A stretch of 6,210 bases of DNA from Actinomycetota bacterium (GCA_003158705.1 PMKX01000033.1:6501-12710), one strand, 5' to 3'; numbered from the stretch's first letter, positions 1-5,374 are shown. Made by a program: numbers and translations. The notes: a model not told the origin generated them from the letters alone.

Positions 1-341
1 GGCAGGTCTTTGTCGGGTTCGGGGATCTGCCAGTTCCCGGGCGCCAGATCACGGTCCGGGTCGGTCACCTGCCGCGACTCCATCTGTCCGGGGCCGACGA
101 TGAGCGGCACGCCCAGAGCTTTGTGGCTGGCGAGCACCCAGCGCATGAGCGGCACCGTTTCGACCTCGCTGCCGAAGGCGGCAAAGCAGAAGATGCTCCC
201 GGCGGCCGCCACCTCGGGCAGGGCGGTGAAGCGGGCGAGAATGGCGGCACTGCCCGCGGCTCTTTCGGCCGGGCTCAGGCTGTCGCGGCCGGCGAGAACG
301 AACTTGCGCAAGACCTTCTTCTGCTCCCGTAACCTGGCCAC
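1..341 (-). CDS. 5-formyltetrahydrofolate cyclo-ligase, N-terminal part (cut by left edge)
   Basis: Known family role: ATP-dependent cytosolic conversion of 5-formyl-THF to 5,10-methenyl-THF, returning a storage or inhibitory folate to the one-carbon pool. Seen: 113 codons are open to the edge. Family features visible in order are a basic N-terminus with KKVLRK (residues 8-13), an R-x-x-LSPAER segment (19-27), the strand SIFCFAAFGSEVET (49-62) that contributes to the folate pocket, and GNWQIPEP (102-109), matching the family's G-x-x-x-I-PEP segment. The C-terminal glycine-rich GGGYYDR-type loop lies outside the window; family members are about 180-200 residues, so about 60 % is present. The start is GTG at 341-339, chosen because AAGGAG lies four bases upstream (346-351, minus strand). 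It is transcribed divergently from the V4R-GGDEF gene across a 246-bp gap. The family is also known as YgfA, MTHFS or Fau. Recognition by motif is strong; no homology search was run. Confidence 0.88.
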   Translation of the reverse strand, partial: MARLREQKKVLRKFVLAGRDSLSPAERAAGSAAILARFTALPEVAAAGSIFCFAAFGSEVETVPLMRWVLASHKALGVPLIVGPGQMESRQVTDPDRDLAPGNWQIPEPDKDL

Positions 342-402
342 GACACTCCTTCTGGTCTGGGCACGCCGGCGGCTTCTCGCAGGCTCGTCATCGTCGACAC
401 GT

Positions 403-439
403 CAGGCAACGCTTACGGGCCGTCTGCAAGCCATGCCTG
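403..439 (-). other. nested inverted repeat in the leader of the cyclo-ligase gene
   Basis: Read as RNA from the minus strand, this stretch folds as three stacked helices: CAGGCA/TGCCTG (403-408 with 434-439), GCTT/AAGC (411-414 with 428-431) and ACG/CGT (415-417 with 421-423) around a GGC loop. A symmetric two-base internal loop separates the first two helices. It lies 62 bases upstream of the GTG start, between that start and the candidate promoter near 463-473. It has no U-run, so it is not an obvious terminator. It could be a leader structure, a protein-binding dyad or chance in GC-rich DNA. I do not recognise it as a known riboswitch class. Confidence 0.4.
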
Positions 440-462
440 TTTCGCCGGCTCCGTGCCTGCCC

Positions 463-473
463 TATAGTATAGT
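463..473. promoter_or_regulatory. AT-rich near-symmetric double -10 box, candidate bidirectional promoter
   Basis: TATAGTATAGT is the most AT-rich segment of the 342-587 gap. On the plus strand it gives two overlapping TATAGT hexamers (463-468 and 468-473), each 5/6 to TATAAT. On the minus strand it gives TATACT (471 to 466), also 5/6. For the plus strand, TTTCGC at 440-445 is a weak -35 at 17-bp spacing; no good -35 was found for the minus strand. It sits about 122 bp from the cyclo-ligase start and about 115 bp from the diguanylate cyclase start, so both transcripts would have leaders of roughly 100-120 nt. The position and the -10 match support it; use in both directions is inference. Confidence 0.45.
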
Positions 474-475
474 CA

Positions 476-522
476 GTCCTGAGCAAGGTTTTCGCAGCCT
501 GAAAGGTCAGGCGAGTCAGGAC
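476..522 (+). other. nested double hairpin in the leader of the V4R-GGDEF gene
   Basis: An outer 7-bp stem pairs GTCCTGA (476-482) with TCAGGAC (516-522). Inside it, a 6-bp stem pairs GCCTGA (497-502) with TCAGGC (507-512) around an AAGG tetraloop. The two stems share the CCTGA/TCAGG core, so the region also reads as two nested copies of one dyad, and arms could swap partners. It starts just downstream of the candidate -10 box, so it would lie at the very 5' end of the mRNA. It may be a structured leader or an operator overlapping the start of transcription. It does not match the conserved core of c-di-GMP-I riboswitches that I know. Confidence 0.45.
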
Positions 523-541
523 CGACGGGCAATCTGGTGGA

Positions 542-566
542 CTCCACTCTCTTCCGGGAGGTGGAG
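542..566 (+). other. G-rich hairpin just upstream of the V4R-GGDEF start
   Basis: CTCCAC (542-547) pairs with GTGGAG (561-566), and the stem continues with CTC/GAG (549-551 with 558-560) after one bulged T. It buries the strongest Shine-Dalgarno-like tract of the leader (GGGAGGTG, 556-563). That tract is too far (24 nt) from the ATG at 588 to serve directly; the GGGGGG at 569-574 is closer, 13 nt away. An alternative short stem, GTGG (537-540) with CCAC (544-547), would compete for the same 5' arm. This could modulate ribosome access; it is inferred only from base complementarity. Confidence 0.35.
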
Positions 567-587
567 CCGGGGGGTTAGCATATTCTT

Positions 588-1757
588 ATGGCGGTACGCT
601 CCAAGGAAGAGCTGTCGCTGGCTTCGGTCTTCATGCATACGCTGAGCAACCTCTTGGCCCTCACGGCCGCCGAGGAGCCGCGCTCGTGGCCGACGCTTGC
701 CCAGCTCGCGGCCGCCCCCCAGCACGACCTGGTAGCTTCGCCGGCGCTCTTCCGCATGCTGCAGCTTGCCGTCCTGCCCGAGGTGCTGGGCGAGAACGCC
801 GGTCCCACCATCTATCTGGCGGCCAAGCGGTTCAGCGTGGCCCTGAAGCTCTCTTCCATCCAGGCGCTCAAGGACTGGTTCCACGAGATGCACCTCGGCG
901 ATCTCGAAGTCGAGATCGACGAAGAGCGTGTGCTCGTCAAGCTCCAGCACTGCCTTACCTGCTACGGCCTGCCGGCAGTCGGCTCGCCGCTCTGCGACTT
1001 CGAGCGGGGGCTCGTCGACGGCGCTCTCGAGGGCATCACCGGCACCGAGGTGCTCACCAAAGAGACCATGTGCTGGGGGCTTGGCGATACGGTCTGTCAG
1101 TTCGAGGGCTACGCCAGCGAGGCGGCCGGCTACCTCTACCGCGAGGACGGTTATCACCCGGAGGCTCAACGCCGCCTCCTGGGCGTCATCGCCCAGCAGT
1201 CGGAGGTCGCTCTGGACAACCTCAATCTCATCGCCGAGCGCCGTGCCCAGGAGACGCGCGACCCGCTGACAGGGCTGTACAACTTCCGCCACCTGCGCGA
1301 GCACGTGGCCGCCGAGATCGCCCGCGCAGGGCGCTACGGACGCCACATCACCTTCGTCATGCTCGACCTCGACGACTTCCAGAAGGTCAACCAAGAGGCC
1401 GGCCGGGAGGCCGGGGACGAGATCCTCCGCCACTGGGCCGCGGCTCTCACGGCGCAGCTGCGCGGCGCCGACCTCGTCTGCCGCTACGGCGCCGACGAGT
1501 TCCTGCTGGTGCTGCCCGAGACGGCCGAGCAGCAAGCCGACAGCGCCCTGGTGCGCGTGCTCGGCTCCATGCACGAGCTCAGCGTGCAGGTGGACGACCG
1601 CGAGTTCGTGCTCACGGCCGCCGCCGGCGTGAGCATCTTCCCCGACGACGGCAACACGGTCGAGGAGCTGGTCGCCAAGGCGGCCACCACGATGTTCACC
1701 GCCCGCACCACCGGCAAGGGCAAGTTCGCCTTCTACTCCACGCCGCCCTCTTCCTAG
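588..1757 (+). CDS. V4R sensor domain fused to a GGDEF diguanylate cyclase
   Basis: The 389-residue protein is soluble, with no signal peptide or membrane helix, so it probably makes c-di-GMP in the cytosol in response to a ligand. Residues about 10-175 are a V4R domain of the NO-signalling/Golgi-transport ligand-binding superfamily. Its five typical cysteines are present: C122-x2-C125, C136, C162 (ET-x-C) and C170 (C-x-F). A charged helix at 192-224 looks like a signalling linker. The GGDEF domain (222-385) begins at DPLTGLYN (225-232). It keeps the metal-site aspartate in the MLDLD segment (258-262) and guanine-contacting N268 and D277. The active-site loop is GADEF (301-305) instead of GGDEF. 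The product-inhibition I-site RGAD (292-295) sits exactly five residues before it. Departures include FQ for FK (264-265), GR for GH (272-273), and an AR/GK pair near 372-377 where AK/GR is usual. The ATG at 588 follows an in-frame TAG at 576-578 and a distant GGGGGG, so translation may be weak. The natural ligand is unknown. Confidence 0.9.
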   Translation: MAVRSKEELSLASVFMHTLSNLLALTAAEEPRSWPTLAQLAAAPQHDLVASPALFRMLQLAVLPEVLGENAGPTIYLAAKRFSVALKLSSIQALKDWFHEMHLGDLEVEIDEERVLVKLQHCLTCYGLPAVGSPLCDFERGLVDGALEGITGTEVLTKETMCWGLGDTVCQFEGYASEAAGYLYREDGYHPEAQRRLLGVIAQQSEVALDNLNLIAERRAQETRDPLTGLYNFRHLREHVAAEIARAGRYGRHITFVMLDLDDFQKVNQEAGREAGDEILRHWAAALTAQLRGADLVCRYGADEFLLVLPETAEQQADSALVRVLGSMHELSVQVDDREFVLTAAAGVSIFPDDGNTVEELVAKAATTMFTARTTGKGKFAFYSTPPSS

Positions 1758-1774
1758 CCGGCAGCCCGCGCTGA

Positions 1775-1801
1775 GCCCACGGCGACAACGTCGCCGCGGG
1801 C
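1775..1801 (+). terminator. terminator-like hairpin after the V4R-GGDEF gene
   Basis: The stem pairs GCCC (1775-1778) with GGGC (1798-1801) and CGGCGAC (1780-1786) with GTCGCCG (1790-1796), around an AAC loop with a single A/C mismatch. It begins 18 bases after the stop codon. Only scattered Ts follow, which is common for terminators in GC-rich bacteria. It separates the cyclase gene from argS. Confidence 0.55.
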
Positions 1802-1819
1802 GTCCATCCTTCCTCGTGA

Positions 1820-1848
1820 GTCACCTCCAGGCGACGGAGTGGTAGGCT
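1820..1848 (+). promoter_or_regulatory. candidate argS promoter
   Basis: TAGGCT (1843-1848) resembles a TAGnnT-type -10 box, with a weak GTCACC -35 (1820-1825) at 17-bp spacing. It lies 34 bp upstream of the argS ATG and after the preceding terminator-like hairpin, which is where an independent argS promoter is expected. The weak -35 keeps confidence low. Confidence 0.35.
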
Positions 1849-1882
1849 TGCCGGCGCAGCCGCAAACGACCACGAGGAGCAG

Positions 1883-3631
1883 ATGAGCGGACTCTACGAC
1901 CTCGGCGGACTCGCGGCCTCTCTCAGCGAGACCCTGGCAGCTCTACGCACAGACCAACTCGGTGAGCAGCCTGGCGCCGGGAGTGCGCCGCCGGCCGAGT
2001 TGACCATCTCGGCGCACCCCGAGCACGGCGATGTCTCCACCAACGCGGCCCTGGTCGCGAGCGGCAAGGGTGGCCGGCCGCGCGAGTTCGCCGCAGAGCT
2101 AGGGCGCCGGTGGCTGGCCGGACCCGGAGCCGGCGTCTGCCGTAGCTACGAGGTCGCCGGTCCGGGGTTCCTCAACCTGTTTCTGGCGCCCGACTGGTAT
2201 CGCGGCGCCCTGCAGAGCATGCTCGACGCCGGCGAGGACTACGGTCGCGGCGTCCTCGCGGCTGCCGCACGGCAGCGCGTCAACATCGAGTTCGTGAGCG
2301 TGAACCCGACAGGCCCCCTGCACGTGGGCCACGCTCGCTACGCGGCCATGGGCGATGCCCTCTGTCGCATCTTCGCCTTCGCCGGTCACGACGTCACCCG
2401 CGAGTTCTACATCAACGACTACGGCACGCAGATGCTCAAGTTCGGCCAATCTCTGGCGGCCCGTTGCGCCCAGCGCCTGGGCATCGAGATGCCCGTGGCC
2501 GAGGACGGCTATCAGGGCGAGTACCTGCTCGAGATCGCCGACCGCTTGCTGGCCGAGGCGGGCGACCGCTGGCACGCGGCCTTGGCGGCAGCTGCGCCCG
2601 ACGTCGCCGCCGTGCCGCGCGCGGTGGTCGACGAGCTCAAGAGCCGCGGCTGCGACGCCGTGCTGGCCCTCTTTCGCGCCACGCTGGAGCGCCTGCGTGT
2701 GCCTTTCGACGTGTGGAAGAGCGAGGCGACGCTCTACGACGGCCCAGGCGAGCACCGCGGCTTTCGTGGGGAGGTGGGCAAGGCCCTGGCCGAGATGGAC
2801 GCCGAGGACGAGCTGCGCGAGAGCGAAGGCGCCGTGTGGCTGTGCACCACCAGGTACGGCGACGACAAGGACCGCGTGCTCATTAGGCAGACAGGCGAGC
2901 CCACCTACTTCCTCTCCGACATCGCCTATCACCGTGACAAGCTCGACCGCGGCTTCGACCATCTCATCGACATCTGGGGCGCCGACCACCACGGCTACGT
3001 GCCGCGGATGAGAGCTGCTTTCACGGCTCTGCCGCCACACGACCCCGACAAGCTGGAGCTCATCATCGGGCAGCTCGTGAACCTCATGGAGAGTGGTGCG
3101 GCCAAGCGAATGTCCAAGCGCCGCGGCGACATCGTCACGGTGGACGACCTGGTGGAGGCGATCGGCGTCGACGCCACGCGCTTCTTCATGGTCGGGCGCA
3201 GCCACGACTCGACCCTCGACATCGATCTTGACCTGGCCGTAGAGCAGTCGAACAAGAATCCGGTGTACTACGTGCAGTACGCCCACGCGCGCATCGCCAG
3301 CATCCTCAGGAACCTGAGCGACGACTCGCACTCGGCGTCGGCAACCGTGCTGCCGGCCTACGAGGCAGAGCCGGCCGAGCGCGCCCTGCTGCTAGCGCTG
3401 GCGCGCTTCCCGCTCGTCATCAGCGATGCGGTCGAGCGCCGGGGGCCGCACAGGCTGCACAACTACCTTGGTGAGCTGGCGGCCGAGTTCCACGTCTTCT
3501 ACAAGCAGTGCCGCGTGCTGGACGACGACGCGGCCGTGGCTGCTTTTCGGGTGGGCTTGTGCCGAGCCGCCAAGGCCGTCCTGGCTTCGGGCTTGCGGCT
3601 GCTCGGGGTGAGCGCGCCGGAGCAGATGTAG
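1883..3631 (+). CDS. argS: arginyl-tRNA synthetase (class I)
   Basis: Cytosolic class I aminoacyl-tRNA synthetase that charges tRNA-Arg with arginine using ATP. The 582-residue length is normal for the bacterial enzyme. Residues 1 to about 120 form the N-terminal Add-1 domain for tRNA D-loop recognition, with HGDVSTNAAL (48-57) and AGPGFLNLFLA (92-102). The catalytic Rossmann core starts at EFVSVNPTGPLHVGHAR (136-152), with the HIGH motif as HVGH (147-150), then REFYINDYGTQM (173-184). The second signature is KRMSKRRGD (408-416), the KMSKS-equivalent loop. The C-terminal helical DALR anticodon-binding domain runs from about 460 (PVYYVQYAHAR) to the typical end LGVSAPEQM (574-582). The ATG at 1883 follows GAGGAG at 1874-1879, a short spacing of three bases, but no better start exists nearby. 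It appears to be a single-gene unit: hairpins flank it on both sides and the next gene is convergent. It is unlinked here to other translation genes except the tRNA-Gly about 1.8 kb downstream. Confidence 0.97.
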   Translation: MSGLYDLGGLAASLSETLAALRTDQLGEQPGAGSAPPAELTISAHPEHGDVSTNAALVASGKGGRPREFAAELGRRWLAGPGAGVCRSYEVAGPGFLNLFLAPDWYRGALQSMLDAGEDYGRGVLAAAARQRVNIEFVSVNPTGPLHVGHARYAAMGDALCRIFAFAGHDVTREFYINDYGTQMLKFGQSLAARCAQRLGIEMPVAEDGYQGEYLLEIADRLLAEAGDRWHAALAAAAPDVAAVPRAVVDELKSRGCDAVLALFRATLERLRVPFDVWKSEATLYDGPGEHRGFRGEVGKALAEMDAEDELRESEGAVWLCTTRYGDDKDRVLIRQTGEPTYFLSDIAYHRDKLDRGFDHLIDIWGADHHGYVPRMRAAFTALPPHDPDKLELIIGQLVNLMESGAAKRMSKRRGDIVTVDDLVEAIGVDATRFFMVGRSHDSTLDIDLDLAVEQSNKNPVYYVQYAHARIASILRNLSDDSHSASATVLPAYEAEPAERALLLALARFPLVISDAVERRGPHRLHNYLGELAAEFHVFYKQCRVLDDDAAVAAFRVGLCRAAKAVLASGLRLLGVSAPEQM

Positions 3632-3632
3632 A

Positions 3633-3649
3633 GCGGCGCGCTCCGCCGC
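3633..3649. terminator. hairpin between convergent argS and the BlaI-like gene
   Basis: GCGGCG (3633-3638) pairs perfectly with CGCCGC (3644-3649) around a five-base CGCTC loop, starting two bases after the argS stop. It occupies the 41-bp gap between convergent genes and would form equally well in either transcript. No T-run follows on either strand, so a shared terminator is plausible but not proven. Confidence 0.45.
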
Positions 3650-3672
3650 CAGGTCCGGCGATGTGAGTCAGA

Positions 3673-4092
3673 TCAGACGCTGAAGCGCTGGTGGGCGATG
3701 CGCCGGAGCTCTTCCAGCTGCTCCGGTGTGAGCTCCGGCTCCAGGCCGAGCATATGGGAGACGGCCAGGTTCGGCCGGCCAGCGAGCAAGCGCTGCACGA
3801 CGCTGTCGAGGATCGTGTAGGCGACCTCGTGGCCGGAGATGGCCGGCGTGTAAACGTAGGCGATGTTGCTCTTGTCCTGGTTGAGCAGATGCTTCTTGAC
3901 CAGGTTGTTCATCACCGTCATGACCGTCGTGTAGGCGATCTTGCGCCGGCTGCGCAAGGTCTCATACACATCGCGCACCGTCACGCGGTCGCTCTCCCAG
4001 ACGATGGCCAATATGTCGGCCTCCAAGGAGCCGATGCCGGTGAAGGGCACTCCCTTGGTGCTGCGTAACCATTTGGGCTGCAGCTCATCCAT
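3673..4092 (-). CDS. BlaI/MecI-family winged-helix transcriptional repressor
   Basis: Predicted DNA-binding repressor of 139 residues. The winged helix spans about 18-85. It starts with SLEADILAIVWESDRVTVRDV (22-42), where family members usually have a LELEVL-x-x-LW segment. The recognition region is RRKIAYTTVMTVMNNLVKKHLL (49-70), including the hallmark AYTTVMT. The wing is SNIAYVYTP (75-83). Residues 86-139 are the helical dimerisation part. The roughly 20-residue N-terminal lead is longer than in the classical 126-128-residue BlaI and MecI. The ATG at 4092-4090 is supported by a strong AAGGAGG (4097-4103, minus strand) four bases upstream; the open frame continues further upstream only as antisense of the next gene. 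Known BlaI/MecI systems pair with a BlaR1/MecR1 M56 sensor protease that inactivates the repressor; none is visible here. It is divergent from the M42 peptidase gene, whose promoter and its own it may control. The true targets are unknown, and I give no gene symbol for that reason. Confidence 0.92.
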   Translation of the reverse strand: MDELQPKWLRSTKGVPFTGIGSLEADILAIVWESDRVTVRDVYETLRSRRKIAYTTVMTVMNNLVKKHLLNQDKSNIAYVYTPAISGHEVAYTILDSVVQRLLAGRPNLAVSHMLGLEPELTPEQLEELRRIAHQRFSV

Positions 4093-4121
4093 GACGCCTC
4101 CTTGGGGATGGCGCGGCAAGA

Positions 4122-4135
4122 CGCAGAGGTCTGCG
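4122..4135. promoter_or_regulatory. 14-bp perfect dyad in the BlaI-like gene leader
   Basis: CGCAGA-GG-TCTGCG has perfect 6-bp arms. It lies 30 bp upstream of the repressor gene's start codon and outside its ribosome binding site. The position suits an autoregulatory operator. It does not contain the TACA/TGTA core of staphylococcal BlaI sites, so a link to BlaI is speculative. Confidence 0.35.
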
Positions 4136-4140
4136 AGCGC

Positions 4141-4157
4141 GCCTAGTATGTAAAGGC
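4141..4157 (-). promoter_or_regulatory. AT-richer element with a BlaI-like half-site and possible repressor-gene promoter
   Basis: On the minus strand the element contains TTTACATACTA, flanked by GCCT/AGGC arms (4141-4144 and 4154-4157). TTTACATA resembles one half of the classical ATTACATATGTAAT BlaI/MecI operator; the other half is not conserved. It is the only AT-rich spot near the repressor gene and includes CATACT, a possible -10, although no convincing -35 was found. It may be the promoter, the operator or both. Confidence 0.3.
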
Positions 4158-4175
4158 AAGTACCCGATTCGCGTG

Positions 4176-4203
4176 CGGCCAAACGCCGTCGGCGGAGTGG
4201 CCG
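4176..4203. promoter_or_regulatory. 28-bp nested dyad between the divergent BlaI-like and M42 genes
   Basis: CGGCCA (4176-4181) pairs with TGGCCG (4198-4203), and CGCC (4184-4187) pairs with GGCG (4191-4194) inside it. The GGCC at 4199-4202 also starts a small GGCC-GCAA-GGCC hairpin (4199-4210). It lies just upstream of the M42 promoter's expected -35 region, a typical place for a regulator. In such GC-rich DNA, chance is a real alternative. Confidence 0.3.
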
Positions 4204-4225
4204 CAAGGCCGGGGCGCAAGGATTC

Positions 4226-4234
4226 TGGTAGAAT
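4226..4234 (+). promoter_or_regulatory. extended -10 promoter of the M42 peptidase gene
   Basis: TGGTAGAAT matches the extended -10 form TGnTAnAAT, with TAGAAT (4229-4234) differing from TATAAT at one base. No good -35 hexamer lies at 16-19 bp, as expected for extended -10 promoters. Transcription would start about 4240-4242 and give a leader of roughly 23 nt containing the ribosome binding site GGAGG (4252-4256). Confidence 0.6.
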
Positions 4235-4263
4235 GCGCCGACCCGAGCTCTGGAGGTGTGCGC

Positions 4264-5331
4264 ATGGCCGTCGACGTCGAGTTTCTGCGTTCTCTCTGCC
4301 TGGCGCCCGGACCCAGCGGCTTCGAGGGTCCCGTGCAGACTGTGGTGCGGCAGCACGTGCACGACCTGGTGGTGGCTGAGAGCGACCCGCTGGGCAACCT
4401 CTGGGCCGATCTCAACCCCACGGCGACGCCGCACATCGTCGCCGTCGGCCACGCGGACCAGATCGGCCTCATCGTCACCTACGTGGACGAGCACGGCTAC
4501 GTGTACTTCGACAAGATCGGCGGCGTCGACCCGCAGCTTCTGCCCGGTCGCAGCATCGTCATCGCCACCGCCAATGGTCCCGTCACGGGGGTGATCGGCC
4601 GCCGGCCGACGCACATAATCCCCGAGGCTGAGCGCGGCAAGGCGCCGGAGCTGAACGAGCAGTTCATCGACATCGGCGCCGGCACGCGCGACGGAGCTCT
4701 CGAGCGCGTCGCTATCGGTGACTCGGTCACGTTCACGCCGCAGTTCATCGAGCTCTCGCCGGGCCGCTTCGCCACGCTGGCTCTCGACAATCGCGTGGGC
4801 GTCTATGCCGCCTTCCAAGCGCTCAAGCACTACGCGGCCAACGGTGGTGCGAGTCGCTTCACGGCCATCTCGACCGTGCACGAGGAGACCACCTTCATGG
4901 GCGCCAAGGCGCAGAGCTATCGGCTGCAGCCCGACGTGGCGATCGTTGTCGACGGCGACTTTGCCAGCGACACGCCGGCGGCCGACGCGCGCAAGCTCGG
5001 CGGCGAGGTCAATCTCGGCGCCGGGCCGGTGCTTCTCCGTGGTGCCGGCAGCAACGAGAAGCTGCTCAAGTATGTCGTCGAGGTCGCCAAGGCCGAAAGT
5101 ATCGCCGTGCAGATCAAGGCCTGCCCCGGCGAGACCATGACCGACGCCGACGAGCTCATGGCGGCCGGCCGGGGCGCCACACTGTGCCTGGGCATACCGA
5201 CGCGCTACATGCACTCGCCCACCGAGGTGGCCGACGGCGCCGACGTGGAGGCGGCGGCACTACTGGTCGCCGCCGTTGCCCGGCGGCTGGACGGCGATTT
5301 CGAGCCGGGCCTCTTCCTGCCCTCTAGCTGA
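4264..5331 (+). CDS. M42-family metallo-aminopeptidase
   Basis: Predicted cytosolic dinuclear zinc aminopeptidase that trims N-terminal residues from short peptides; family members often form large tetrahedral dodecamers. The 355-residue length is typical. Ligands can be placed by family spacing: H63 in GHADQIG with the paired D65, bridging D175 in ALDNRVG, catalytic base E207 and ligand E208 in VHEET, D230 in VVDGD, and H316 in YMHSPTEV. The N-terminal APGPSGFEGPV (14-24) is the family's GxSGxE opening. Residues about 72-165 are the inserted beta-barrel dimerisation domain. In the usual HMDEIG motif, E is replaced by Q66 here; the essential D is kept. The ATG at 4264 is chosen because GGAGG ends seven bases upstream; an in-frame GTG at 4258 would sit only one base from it. 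Substrate preference (glutamyl, leucyl, lysyl) cannot be read from sequence. It is divergent from the BlaI-like repressor and upstream of tRNA-Gly, with a terminator-like hairpin between. Confidence 0.93.
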   Translation: MAVDVEFLRSLCLAPGPSGFEGPVQTVVRQHVHDLVVAESDPLGNLWADLNPTATPHIVAVGHADQIGLIVTYVDEHGYVYFDKIGGVDPQLLPGRSIVIATANGPVTGVIGRRPTHIIPEAERGKAPELNEQFIDIGAGTRDGALERVAIGDSVTFTPQFIELSPGRFATLALDNRVGVYAAFQALKHYAANGGASRFTAISTVHEETTFMGAKAQSYRLQPDVAIVVDGDFASDTPAADARKLGGEVNLGAGPVLLRGAGSNEKLLKYVVEVAKAESIAVQIKACPGETMTDADELMAAGRGATLCLGIPTRYMHSPTEVADGADVEAAALLVAAVARRLDGDFEPGLFLPSS

Positions 5332-5337
5332 GGCTGC

Positions 5338-5353
5338 GGGCGTCGTTGCGCCC
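5338..5353 (+). terminator. terminator-like hairpin after the M42 gene
   Basis: GGGCG (5338-5342) pairs with CGCCC (5349-5353) around a TCGTTG loop, seven bases after the stop codon. No T-run follows. Its 3' arm overlaps the -35 box proposed for the tRNA gene. Confidence 0.4.
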
Positions 5354-5374
5354 TCGTATGCCGCATGGTGTAAT
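5346..5374 (+). promoter_or_regulatory. candidate tRNA-Gly promoter
   Basis: TTGCGC (5346-5351) and TGTAAT (5369-5374, 5/6 to TATAAT) are separated by exactly 17 bp. Initiation about seven bases after the -10 would fall near 5381, leaving a short 5' leader of about seven nt before the mature tRNA end. This geometry fits a dedicated tRNA promoter. Confidence 0.55.

Noticed and set aside
403..540. 6S RNA (ssrS) next to the cyclo-ligase gene
   Set aside because: The proteobacterial synteny prompted a look, but the distal parts of the gap do not pair into the long closing stem and central bubble of 6S RNA.
476..587. c-di-GMP riboswitch ahead of the GGDEF gene
   Set aside because: The leader is structured, but I cannot find the conserved GEMM core or its tetraloop/receptor arrangement; it is kept only as an unclassified structure.
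10..645. Plus-strand open frame of 211 codons over the left end
   Set aside because: It is antisense to the clear 5-formyl-THF cyclo-ligase frame and then crosses the intergenic region; its composition is Arg/Ser/Ala-rich shadow sequence.
516..1574. Long minus-strand open frame antisense to the V4R-GGDEF gene (352 codons)
   Set aside because: Its codons are in exact register with the sense codons, so it stays open simply because TTA, CTA and TCA are rare in this GC-rich gene. The translation has no recognisable domain.
686..1774. Plus-strand frame of 362 codons overlapping the GGDEF gene
   Set aside because: Arg/Pro/Gly-rich out-of-frame translation; the 588 frame has clear V4R and GGDEF motifs.
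2099..3331. Long minus-strand open frame antisense to argS (410 codons)
   Set aside because: Same in-register artefact over an unmistakable argS; the translation is low in recognisable motifs.
4258..4263. GTG at 4258 as the start of the M42 peptidase
   Set aside because: GGAGG ends one base before it, which is too close; ATG 4264 has a normal seven-base spacing.
4093..5214. In-frame upstream extension of the BlaI-like gene through the intergenic region and antisense to the M42 gene
   Set aside because: The BlaI family match begins only after 4092, where ATG has a strong AAGGAGG. The extension is the register-matched antisense of a real gene and does not look like a genuine fusion.
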